From Aliidongia sp035943795 (lineage in GTDB: Bacteria; Pseudomonadota; Alphaproteobacteria; ATCC43930; CGMCC-115725): a stretch of DNA of 64,000 nucleotides. The notes under the pieces are model-generated. The model saw only the letters and a list, made by a program, of their open reading frames with translations. It searched no databases and had not been told where the DNA came from. The translations under genes and the position numbers were made by a program. Positions 11,145-18,540 of this stretch are shown piece after piece (the first letter of the stretch is position 1; the number at the start of each line of letters is the position of its first letter). Location: positions 1 through 64,000 of the forward strand of contig NZ_DASZBY010000101.1 of NCBI RefSeq assembly GCF_035943795.1, given 5' to 3'.

Positions 11145-11897
11145 CTACCGGACCTGGGCCTGCAGGCGCCGGTTCACGAACAGCAGGATGCCGCTGGCTG
11201 TACCGGCGAACAGGGTCAGGAGGAAGGTCAGCGCCATGATCAGATCGATGTTGTGCAGGCCGATCGCGTTCATCAGCAAGTAGCCGATGCCGCGCTGGGA
11301 GGCGAACATCTCGCCCAGCAGGGTGCCGATCAGGGTCAGCGAGAAGCCGATGCGCAGGCCGGCGAAGATCTCGGGCAGGGCGGCGGGCACCAGGATCTTG
11401 GCGATCGCCTCGATGGGGCCGAGGCCCATCACGCGGCCGGTCTTGATGAACACCGGACGGACATTGCGCACCGCCATGATGGTGAATAGCGCGATCGGAA
11501 TGATGCCGTGGATCGCGCCGAACGCGATCTTGGCAGCGATGCCCAGGCCGAACATCAGCAGCAGGATCGGATAGAGCGTGATCTTGGGGATGGAATAGAC
11601 CGCGATCAGCAGCGGCTCCAGCACCTCGCTCGCGAACTTGTTCAAGCCCAGCAGGAAGCCGGTCGACAGGCCGATGGCAATGGCGATCAGCAAGGCGATG
11701 CAGAAGGCCCGGGCCGTCTCGGCCAGGTGGCCCCAGAACGCGCTGGTCCCGGCCAGCTTCGCGGTGAACTGGATCGTTTCCAGCGGCGAGCGCAGCGCCA
11801 CGTCGCCCACGCCCCAATACAGGATCTGCCAGCTGACGAGCATCAGCAGGATCAGTTGAACGGCACCGCGCAACGCCTGGCGGGTGGCGGCGCTCAT
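11145..11897 (-). CDS. ABC transporter permease, NitT/TauT type (second of two)
   Basis: This inner-membrane permease of 250 residues has about six membrane helices. The BPD_transp_1 coupling loop has the EAA-like form LGPIEAIAKILVPAALPEIF, the segment that contacts the ATPase. The closing part (GTLLGEMFASQRGIGYLLMN) is typical of the SsuC/TauC group. Its ATG overlaps the stop of the first permease by 4 bases. Two different permeases with one ATPase and one binding protein imply a heterodimeric channel, whereas most NitT/TauT systems use one permease as a homodimer. It is the last gene of the seven-gene operon. Confidence 0.9.
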   Translation of the reverse strand: MSAATRQALRGAVQLILLMLVSWQILYWGVGDVALRSPLETIQFTAKLAGTSAFWGHLAETARAFCIALLIAIAIGLSTGFLLGLNKFASEVLEPLLIAVYSIPKITLYPILLLMFGLGIAAKIAFGAIHGIIPIALFTIMAVRNVRPVFIKTGRVMGLGPIEAIAKILVPAALPEIFAGLRIGFSLTLIGTLLGEMFASQRGIGYLLMNAIGLHNIDLIMALTFLLTLFAGTASGILLFVNRRLQAQVR

Positions 11898-12646
11898 TGC
11901 AGGCCCCTCCGCACCATCAGTCGCTTCTCCCAACGGGCCAGCAGGGTATTGACCGCGACCGAGACCAACAGGATCAGCACGATCAGCGGGTACATCGTCG
12001 CATTGTCGAAATTCGTGTAGGCGAAGCTGATCTCGTATCCCATGCCACCGCGCGACATGATGAACTCGGCGCCGATGATGCCGATGAACGAATAGGCGAC
12101 CGCCAGCTTTGCGCCGGTCAGGATATAGGGGGTCGCATAGGGCAGGGTGACCCGCCAGGCGGTCTCGACCGGTCCCATCTGGTTGACCCGCGCGGTCTTC
12201 AGCAGCACGCCCGGCACCCGGTCCAGCCCATTCAGCGTATTCACGATCACCGCCACGATGCCCAGCATGGCGCCGATGAAGATCTGCGGCGCGTCGCCCA
12301 GCCCGAACAGGATGATCAGCAGCGGATAGAACGCGAAGATCGGGATGGCGTAGTAGGTGGCGAACAACGGATCCAGCATCTCGCGCACCGGCCGGAAGCG
12401 GTGCAGCGGAATGGCGCCGGCCACGCCGATGACCAGGGCCAGGCCGAAGGCGAGGGCGGCATTGCCCATGGTCTTGGCGATGGCGCCGTTGAGCTTGCCG
12501 GACGCGAGGATGGCGAGCAGGTCGATCGCGATCCGGTGCGGTGGCTGCATGGTGATATGGTCGATCACGCCGGTCAGGCACAGCACCTCGATCATCGCGA
12601 CCAGCCCGACCAGCAGTGCGATCCGACAGATGACCGCTGGCCTCAT
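11894..12646 (-). CDS. ABC transporter permease, NitT/TauT type (first of two)
   Basis: This permease of 250 residues is a paralogue of its downstream neighbour. It starts MRPAVICRIALLVGLVAMIE, has about six membrane helices, and an EAA-like loop MGPVETAWRVTLPYATPYIL followed by IGAEFIMSRGGMGYEISFAY. The ATG at 12646 overlaps the ATPase stop by 4 bases (ATGA), and its own stop overlaps the next permease in the same way, so the two subunits are probably made in equal amounts. The substrate is not readable from the permease; the operon context suggests a carboxylic acid. Confidence 0.9.
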   Translation of the reverse strand: MRPAVICRIALLVGLVAMIEVLCLTGVIDHITMQPPHRIAIDLLAILASGKLNGAIAKTMGNAALAFGLALVIGVAGAIPLHRFRPVREMLDPLFATYYAIPIFAFYPLLIILFGLGDAPQIFIGAMLGIVAVIVNTLNGLDRVPGVLLKTARVNQMGPVETAWRVTLPYATPYILTGAKLAVAYSFIGIIGAEFIMSRGGMGYEISFAYTNFDNATMYPLIVLILLVSVAVNTLLARWEKRLMVRRGLQ

Positions 12647-13476
12647 GCTGCCTTCCCGGGCTTGCCCAGCGACTTGATCGATTCCTCGCGCAGGGAACGC
12701 CACAGCCGCGCGGTGATGATTCCGAACGCGTCTTCCTGGACGATCCGGCTGTCGCGGTCCTTCGACCAGCCGGTCTCGACGATGTCGATCAGCCGTCCCG
12801 GCCGCGCCGACATCACACCGATCCGGTCGGCCAGCATGGCCGCCTCGTCGAGCGCATGGGTGATCAGGAACACGGTCGCCCCGGTCTTGCGCCACAGGTT
12901 CAGCACTTCGTCGCCCATCAGCAAGCGCGTCTGCTGGTCGAGCGCGCCGAACGGTTCGTCGAGCAGGATCAGGCGCGGCTCGGTCACGAGTGTCCGGGCG
13001 ATGCAGACGCGCTGGCGCATGCCGCCGGACAATTGCGCCGGGAAACTCTGGGCGAAGGCGGTCAGGCCCATCAGTTCCAGCGCCCAGTCGATCCGCCGCT
13101 GCTGTTCCTGCGGTGCCAGCTTCATCCGGCGCAGGCCGAACGCGATATTGTCGGTGACCGACAGCCAGGGAAACGACGCGTCTTCCTGGAACACCACGCC
13201 GACGCCCTCGGGGATCTTGCCCTGGATCGGCCGGCCTTCGAACGCGACCTCGCCGCGGGTCGCGACCGACAGGCCGGCGATCAGTTCGAGCAGGGTCGAC
13301 TTGCCGCAGCCCGACGGACCGACGATCGCGAAGAATTCGCCCTGGCGCAACTCCAGATCGATCGGGCCCAGCGCATGGACGCCGGGATCGCCCTTGCGCG
13401 CGGCGTCGAAGATTCTGTCGACGCCGCGCAGCGATACCTGGGCCTGGCCGGCGGACTTGGGGCTGCCGTCCGTCAT
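12643..13476 (-). CDS. ABC transporter ATP-binding protein, NitT/TauT type
   Basis: This cytoplasmic ATPase of 277 residues drives the transporter. Visible motifs are Walker A GPSGCGKST, the Q-loop VVFQEDASFPWLSVTDNIAFG, the signature LSGGMRQRVCIART, Walker B LILLDEPFGALD and the H-loop ITHALDEA. The preferred start MTDGSPKSAGQ overlaps the binding-protein stop by 4 bases; upstream in-frame sequence is not family-like. Similarity is greatest to SsuB/TauB/NrtD-type ATPases, which import small anions (sulfonates, nitrate, pyrimidine precursors and organic acids). Confidence 0.92.
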   Translation of the reverse strand: MTDGSPKSAGQAQVSLRGVDRIFDAARKGDPGVHALGPIDLELRQGEFFAIVGPSGCGKSTLLELIAGLSVATRGEVAFEGRPIQGKIPEGVGVVFQEDASFPWLSVTDNIAFGLRRMKLAPQEQQRRIDWALELMGLTAFAQSFPAQLSGGMRQRVCIARTLVTEPRLILLDEPFGALDQQTRLLMGDEVLNLWRKTGATVFLITHALDEAAMLADRIGVMSARPGRLIDIVETGWSKDRDSRIVQEDAFGIITARLWRSLREESIKSLGKPGKAA

Positions 13477-14465
13477 TTCAGCGCCTTGAGATCGTCGGGC
13501 AGGAACTGCGTATCGATCATCTTTTCGGCGTCGACGTCGCCGGTGATGGCGCCGACCATCTTCTGGACCTCGATGGCACGCTTCAGGCCGTCGAGATGGA
13601 TCTGGCCGGTGCCCCAATATTCGATGCCGGCCGTCTTGCTGGTGATCAGGTTCTTGACGGCGCTGCGCGCGATGGCCGGCTCCAGGTTATAGACCTTGGC
13701 GACGATGTCGCCGGATTCGTCCGGGTGCTGTTCCATGTAGGTCACTGCGCGCCGGCGGGCCCGGATCACCGCGCGGATGAACTCCGCCTTGGCCGGAACC
13801 GGCGACCCGACGGAGACGCCAACCACGTTGGCCAGCGGCGGCAGCAAGTCGGTCGCCTTGGCGATCGGGCGGTATTTGTTCTGGAACTCCGACCACAGCG
13901 GTTCCGGCACGGGGGCGATGTCGACGACGCCGATGTCGAGCGCGGCGACGCCTTCGCCGAAGCCGCCGGTCTTCACCATCTCGACGTCGTCGGTCTTCAT
14001 GCCTGCAGTCTGCAGCACCATGGTCGCCAGCGCCTGGCTGGTCGAGCGCGGGTTGGTATAGCCGAACTTCTTGCCCTTCAGGTCCTTGATGGTCTTGATC
14101 GGCGAGTCCGGCTTCACGGCCCACACGAACTCGGCGACGGTCAGGACGTTGTCGCTGACGATCTTGATGTCGGCACCCTGCTGGATCGCCAGGATGACCG
14201 CGTTCGGATTGACCTCGGCATAGGGCGCGCTGCCGGCCAGCATGTTGCGCAAGGTCGTGCCGCCGCCGGCCGACGACAGGATGCCGGTGACGTTGGCGCC
14301 TTCTTCCTTGAAGTAGCCTTTCGCCTCGGCGATCGCATAGGGCATGCCGTTCGCGGAGACGCCGTAGTTGCTGACCACGATGTCTTCGGCCTGGGCCGGC
14401 ATCGCGACCAGGACGACGGCGCCGAGCGCCAGGGATGAGGCCAGATAGGCTGCCGGATGTTTCAT
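13473..14465 (-). CDS. ABC transporter substrate-binding protein (NMT1/SsuA-like)
   Basis: This periplasmic binding protein of 330 residues has a signal peptide of about 23 residues ending AMPAQA. The NMT1/THI5-like fold is shown by YAIAEAKGYFKEEGANV, the glycine-rich SSAGGGTTLRNMLAGSAPYAE and the domain-crossing segment KTIKDLKGKKFGYTNPRSTS. The ATG at 14465 overlaps the stop of the lyase-family gene. This family binds aliphatic sulfonates, thiamin precursors, nitrate and various carboxylates. Translational coupling to a LeuCD-like hydratase and a lyase-family enzyme suggests that it captures the acid those enzymes metabolise. Confidence 0.88.
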   Translation of the reverse strand: MKHPAAYLASSLALGAVVLVAMPAQAEDIVVSNYGVSANGMPYAIAEAKGYFKEEGANVTGILSSAGGGTTLRNMLAGSAPYAEVNPNAVILAIQQGADIKIVSDNVLTVAEFVWAVKPDSPIKTIKDLKGKKFGYTNPRSTSQALATMVLQTAGMKTDDVEMVKTGGFGEGVAALDIGVVDIAPVPEPLWSEFQNKYRPIAKATDLLPPLANVVGVSVGSPVPAKAEFIRAVIRARRRAVTYMEQHPDESGDIVAKVYNLEPAIARSAVKNLITSKTAGIEYWGTGQIHLDGLKRAIEVQKMVGAITGDVDAEKMIDTQFLPDDLKALK

Positions 14466-15397
14466 GTTGTCCTCCCGTCTCTTGTTTCGCCTGGCCGGAC
14501 CTTGGCGTCCGGCCGGATCGGCTTCGGTGCGGCATTTTCGATGGCGCGCCAATGCGCCAGCCGGACCGCCCCGTCGAGTGTCGCCTTGACCGCCGCGGCA
14601 TCCGCCATCGGCCGCATCGGCTCGATGCCGTGGGCATGGCGCCGCAAGGCGGCCAGCCCGTCGCGCATGGCACCGACCGCGCGGAAGATCAGACTGGCCG
14701 GGAAGGATACCTGCTGGAAGCCCATGGCGCCCAGATCGACCGGGCTCAGCCACGGCGTGTCGCCGCCTTCGAACATGGCGGCGGACAGGAAGGCGCCCTT
14801 GAAGGCAGCGCCGACCCGCCGATAGTCATCCTCGGTCTTGAGGCCGGCGATGAAGATGCCGTCGACGCCCAGGGCCAGGAACCGTTCGGCCCGCCGCATC
14901 GCCGCGTCGAGCCCGAGCGGACCATAGGCGTCGGTGCGCCCGACGATGAAGGTATCGGGATTGGTCCGGGCGGCGAGGGCGGCAGTCAGCTTTGCTTCGA
15001 TCACCGCCTCGTCCGCCACCGCCGCGGCCTTTTCCGCACGCTGCTGCTTGCGGTCGCGGTCCTGGTCCTCGATCAGCAGGCCGCCGACGCCGATCGCCTC
15101 GTACGCGAGGACGGTCCGGGCCACGCTCTTGACGTCGCCATAGCCGTCGTCCGCGTCGGCGAAGAAGGGCAGGGTCGAGGCAGCGGCGATGTCGCCCACG
15201 CCCTGGACCATGTCGGTCAGCCCGATGAGGCCGATGTCGGGATAGGCGTGCCGGGCCGCGAGCATCGCCGAGCCGCCGATGGAGAAGGACTTGAACCCGG
15301 CTTCCTCGATCAGGCGGGCCGAGAGCGCATCATGGGCGAGCGGCGAGATGAGCGGCATCTCGGCCGCCAGGGCCGAGCGGATGGTCGCGCGGGTCAC
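14462..15397 (-). CDS. Isocitrate lyase/PEP mutase-superfamily enzyme (C-C lyase or hydrolase)
   Basis: This TIM-barrel enzyme of 311 residues in the PEP mutase/isocitrate lyase superfamily uses Mg2+ to bind a 2-oxo- or 2-hydroxy-acid. Superfamily motifs are PLAHDALSARLIEEAGF, SIGGSAMLAARHAYPDIG, the metal-binding FADADDGYGD and LLIEDQ. The catalytic-loop motif KKCGH of isocitrate and methylisocitrate lyases is absent: after EDQ the chain reads DRDRKQQRAEK, with no Cys. It is therefore not a standard (methyl)isocitrate lyase; dimethylmalate- or citramalate-type lyase, oxaloacetate decarboxylase or phosphonopyruvate hydrolase relatives remain possible. It starts with GTG, overlapping the LeuD-like stop as GTGA. 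The neighbouring aconitase-family hydratase suggests that it cleaves the hydrated product. Confidence 0.82.
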   Translation of the reverse strand: MTRATIRSALAAEMPLISPLAHDALSARLIEEAGFKSFSIGGSAMLAARHAYPDIGLIGLTDMVQGVGDIAAASTLPFFADADDGYGDVKSVARTVLAYEAIGVGGLLIEDQDRDRKQQRAEKAAAVADEAVIEAKLTAALAARTNPDTFIVGRTDAYGPLGLDAAMRRAERFLALGVDGIFIAGLKTEDDYRRVGAAFKGAFLSAAMFEGGDTPWLSPVDLGAMGFQQVSFPASLIFRAVGAMRDGLAALRRHAHGIEPMRPMADAAAVKATLDGAVRLAHWRAIENAAPKPIRPDAKVRPGETRDGRTT

Positions 15398-16035
15398 GGC
15401 GCGATCTCCGCCGTGTCGGTTCCGGCATAGAGCCAGGGGTGGGTCGCCGCAGCAGCCGCATGATAGGCCTCGATGTCGCCGGCGTGATGCAACGTCATGT
15501 CGATCTCGTCGTCGCCACGGATCAGGGCGGCGGCCCGCGCCGCCGGAACGGCGAAGGGAAATCGGGCACCGTCCGGTCCGGTGACCGTGCCGGCCGGCAG
15601 GTCGACGATGAAAATCGGATCCTGCCCATGGCGATCGACCGCTGCCGCGAGTGCTAAATAGCTCGCAGCGTCGATCTTGGCGACGAGCAGGCCGTTGCGA
15701 AACGCGTTCTCGTAGAAGATGTCGGCAAAGCTGGGCGCCAGCACGCAGCGGATGCCGAATTGCGCGAGCGCCCAGACCGCCGCCTCCCGCGAACTGCCGC
15801 AGCCGAAATTCTCGTCGGCCAGCAGGATCTTGGCGTGGCGGAACGGCGCGCGATTGAGCACGAATTCCGGCCGCTCGCGGCCGTCTGCGCCGTAGCGCTG
15901 GCTGCCGAACAGGCCCTTGCCGAAATCGGCCCTCGCGGTCCGCAACCACGCGGAAGGGATGATGGCGTCGGTGTTGACGTTGGCGAGCGGCATGACGGCC
16001 ATCACGCCGGTCACGCCGGCAAAACCGGGCCTCAT
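15394..16035 (-). CDS. LeuD-like small subunit of an aconitase-superfamily hydratase
   Basis: This small swivelling-domain subunit of 213 residues pairs with the LeuC-like protein encoded just upstream. Family motifs are NVNTDAIIPSAWL and the glycine- and serine-rich ENFGCGSSREAAVWAL with SFADIFYENAFRNGLL. It resembles, but is clearly distinct from, the biosynthetic LeuD at 27.9-28.5 kb (200 codons there, 214 here). Its ATG overlaps the LeuC-like stop (ATGA) and its TGA overlaps the lyase GTG. The pair probably hydrates or isomerises a substituted maleate or malate such as citraconate or dimethylmaleate rather than isopropylmalate; this is inferred from the partners. Confidence 0.88.
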   Translation of the reverse strand: MRPGFAGVTGVMAVMPLANVNTDAIIPSAWLRTARADFGKGLFGSQRYGADGRERPEFVLNRAPFRHAKILLADENFGCGSSREAAVWALAQFGIRCVLAPSFADIFYENAFRNGLLVAKIDAASYLALAAAVDRHGQDPIFIVDLPAGTVTGPDGARFPFAVPAARAAALIRGDDEIDMTLHHAGDIEAYHAAAAATHPWLYAGTDTAEIAP

Positions 16036-17468
16036 GTCCCGCTCCCCTTCCGCAGGTCGGTGATGCGCCCGGCGATCGCCGCCGCCGCGACCATCGCCGG
16101 GCTGGCCAGATGGGTCCGGCTGCCCGGCCCCTGCCGATTCTCGAAATTCCGGTTCGTCGTGGCGATGCAGCGCGCACCGGACGGCACGACATCCTCGTTG
16201 ACGCTGACGCACATGGAACAGCCGGCGTCGCGCCATTCGAAGCCCGCGTCGCGGAAGATCCGGTCGAGCCCCAAGGCTTCGGCCGCATGCCTTACCGAGG
16301 TCGAACCGGGCACGACCAGGGCGCGCACATGGCCGGCGACGCGGCGCCCCCGGACGATCGTGGCCGCGGCCTCCAGATCGGCGAGCCTGGAATTGGTGCA
16401 GGAACCGATGAAGGCGACATCGATCGGAATGCCCTCGATCTTCATGCCCGGCTCCAGGCCCATGTAGCGGATCGCGGCGGCGGCGAGGTCGCGGCGCTTG
16501 GCGTCGCCGAAGCCGGCGGGGTCGGGTACGCACTCATCGACGCCGGCGACATCCTGCGGGGATGTTCCCCAGGTAACCTGCGGGGAAATCGCGGCGCAAT
16601 CCACTACGAAATCCCGCTCGAACCGCGCGGCCGCATCGCTGGTCAGGCTGCGCCATTCGGCCGCCGCTTGCTCGAAATCCCGTCCGGCCGGAGCGAATTC
16701 GCGGCCGCGGACATACTCGATGGTCGTCTCGTCCGGTGCCACCAGCCCAAGGCGGGCGCCCAGCTCGATCGACATGTTGCAGAGCGTCAGTCGCGCCTCG
16801 ACCGGCAGAGCCCGGATCGCGTCCCCGGCATATTCGACGGCGCAGCCCTGGCCGGCCGCGATGCCGAGTTGGCCGATGGCGCGCAGGATCAGGTCCTTGG
16901 CGGTGACGCCCGGCCCGACGGTGCCCTCGAAGCGCACCCGCATGTTGCGTGGCCGCGTCAGCGCCAGCGTCTGGGTCGCCAGCACGTGCTCGACCTCGCT
17001 GGTGCCGACTCCGATGCCGAGCGCGCCCAGGCCGCCGACGGTCGAGGTATGGCTGTCGCCGCAGGCGAGCAGGCAACCGGGCAGGGCGAGGCCCAGTTCC
17101 GGCCCGATCACGTGGACGATGCCCTGGCGGGGATCGTCGACCCCGAAGATCCTGATGCGATGCGCGTCGGAATTGGACCGCATCAGGTCCAGCAACTCCC
17201 GGCCGACGGGATTGCTGCGCTCGTCCCGCCCGGGTTCGGTCGACACGATATGGTCCTGGGTCGCGACGGTGAGTTCCGGGTGGCGCACACGGCGCCGGGA
17301 TCGTTCGAGCCCGTCGAACGCCGGGGCGCTCGTCGTTTCCTGCAGGATGTGCCGGTCGACGAACACCAGGTCGCGCCCGTCGTCGAGCGTCTTGACCAGA
17401 TGGGCGTTCCAGATCTTGTCGAATGCCGTCGTCGGCTCGGCCGCTGCGGACAGTCGGTCTCCTGGCAT
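16032..17468 (-). CDS. LeuC-like large subunit of an aconitase-superfamily hydratase
   Basis: This large subunit of 478 residues is from the 4Fe-4S dehydratase family. The three cluster cysteines are in FIGSCTNSRL and DAGCSMCVSVNED, with ACGDSHTSTVGGLGALG and the C-terminal RNFENRQGPGSRTHLASP also present. A perfect AGGAGG lies 7 bases before the ATG at 17468, so that start is preferred to the ATG 27 bases upstream. It is the first gene of the seven-gene operon and is divergent from a LysR-type gene. Since a full leuCDB operon is present at 26.8-29.9 kb, this copy is likely catabolic; a comparable LeuCD-like hydratase acts on dimethylmaleate in Eubacterium barkeri. Which acid is used here is unknown. 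Confidence 0.88.
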   Translation of the reverse strand: MPGDRLSAAAEPTTAFDKIWNAHLVKTLDDGRDLVFVDRHILQETTSAPAFDGLERSRRRVRHPELTVATQDHIVSTEPGRDERSNPVGRELLDLMRSNSDAHRIRIFGVDDPRQGIVHVIGPELGLALPGCLLACGDSHTSTVGGLGALGIGVGTSEVEHVLATQTLALTRPRNMRVRFEGTVGPGVTAKDLILRAIGQLGIAAGQGCAVEYAGDAIRALPVEARLTLCNMSIELGARLGLVAPDETTIEYVRGREFAPAGRDFEQAAAEWRSLTSDAAARFERDFVVDCAAISPQVTWGTSPQDVAGVDECVPDPAGFGDAKRRDLAAAAIRYMGLEPGMKIEGIPIDVAFIGSCTNSRLADLEAAATIVRGRRVAGHVRALVVPGSTSVRHAAEALGLDRIFRDAGFEWRDAGCSMCVSVNEDVVPSGARCIATTNRNFENRQGPGSRTHLASPAMVAAAAIAGRITDLRKGSGT

Positions 17469-17605
17469 TATGTTTCCTCCTATCGGCCGGTTCATTTCCG
17501 CGTCTCGGCCGCCGACTGTCGTTTCGGCCGATAAGGCTCGAAACCATCATATTTTGACGATAGGCTAGTCGGATCCTCCCCCGCCGCATAGGCACAATTT
17601 ACGCG

Positions 17606-17617
17606 CTGTGATCACAG
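17606..17617. promoter_or_regulatory. Palindrome CTGTGATCACAG at the lysR start region
   Basis: This is a perfect 12-base inverted repeat lying 13 bases ahead of the LysR gene ATG (17631) and running into its AGGA ribosome-binding segment. A protein bound here would block expression of the regulator. It lies within the gap (17469-17630) shared with the divergent LeuC-like operon. The binding protein is not known; autorepression by the LysR protein is one possibility. Confidence 0.4.
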
Positions 17618-17630
17618 GAAAACTCATGCC

Positions 17631-18536
17631 ATGATCCGCAAGCTTCCACCGCTGAACGCCTTGCGAGCGTTCGAGGCGACGGCCCGCAACGGCAGCCTGA
17701 CGCGCGCCGCCCTGGAATTGTCCGTCACCCAGGGCGCGGTCAGCCGGCATGTGCTGCAACTCGAGGCCTGGCTGGGCGTTCCGCTCTGTTCGCGCCAGCG
17801 CCGCGGCATCGAAACCACCGAGCAGGGCGCGGCCCTGGCGGCGGTCCTCGGCACCGCCTTCGACCAGATCGAGGCCCAGGCGCGGCGCATGCGGCAGAAG
17901 CCGATGGGCAACACATTGCGGATCAAATTGCCGCCGACCTACGCCATCCGATGGTTCGTGCCGCGGCTCGCCCGGTTTCACGCCTTGAACCGCCACATCG
18001 ACGTGCAGATCACCACGTCGCACCAGACGGTGGATTTCGATATCGAGGATATCGACGTGTGCATCCATGCCGGGTCCGCGCCGCCGGCGGGTGCGGAGTG
18101 CCGGCGGCTGTTCGGCGAGGTGCTGTTGCCGGTCTGCAGTCCCGGCGTGTTCCGGAAATATCCGCCGATCGAGCGGCCGGCGGATCTGGCCGGCCATGTC
18201 CTGCTGTGCTCCATGCACCGCCCGGACGATTGGCCGGTCTGGCTCGATGCCGCGGGGATCCACGACATCGATGGCAACGAAGGTCTGAAATTCGAAAACT
18301 CGGCGCTCGCCTATCAGGCCGCGGTGGACGAGCTGGGCATCGTCATGGCGCAGCGTGCCTTCGTCGAGGACGATCTGCGCACCGGCCGCCTGGTGGCGCC
18401 GCTCGCCCTGCAGGTCGCGACCTCCAGCGCCTATTACCTGGCCTATCCCCGGTCGCGACAGAAGGCGCATGTCATCGAGGCCTTCTCGGAATGGATCGTT
18501 CAGGAAGCCGCAGCCGTCGATGAAATCGCCCGTTGA
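17631..18536 (+). CDS. LysR-family transcriptional regulator
   Basis: This LTTR of 301 residues has an N-terminal winged helix (LPPLNALRAFEATARNGSLT, ELSVTQGAVSRHVLQLEAWL) and a type 2 periplasmic-binding effector domain (about 90-295). The opening RKLPPLNALRAFEA is that of the GcvA/AmpR-like subgroup. It is divergent from the seven-gene transport and hydratase operon, the classic arrangement for an LTTR and its target, and its stop lies 4 bases from the convergent permease gene of the second ABC system. The effector is probably the substrate of the divergent operon or an intermediate. Confidence 0.9.
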   Translation: MIRKLPPLNALRAFEATARNGSLTRAALELSVTQGAVSRHVLQLEAWLGVPLCSRQRRGIETTEQGAALAAVLGTAFDQIEAQARRMRQKPMGNTLRIKLPPTYAIRWFVPRLARFHALNRHIDVQITTSHQTVDFDIEDIDVCIHAGSAPPAGAECRRLFGEVLLPVCSPGVFRKYPPIERPADLAGHVLLCSMHRPDDWPVWLDAAGIHDIDGNEGLKFENSALAYQAAVDELGIVMAQRAFVEDDLRTGRLVAPLALQVATSSAYYLAYPRSRQKAHVIEAFSEWIVQEAAAVDEIAR

Positions 18537-18540
18537 CCCC

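Noticed and set aside
14462..15397. Methylisocitrate lyase (prpB)
   Set aside because: The KKCGH motif is missing and no methylcitrate synthase or dehydratase lies nearby.
16032..17468. A second biosynthetic leuC
   Set aside because: It is coupled to a lyase-family gene and an ABC transporter, with leuCDB complete elsewhere in the window.
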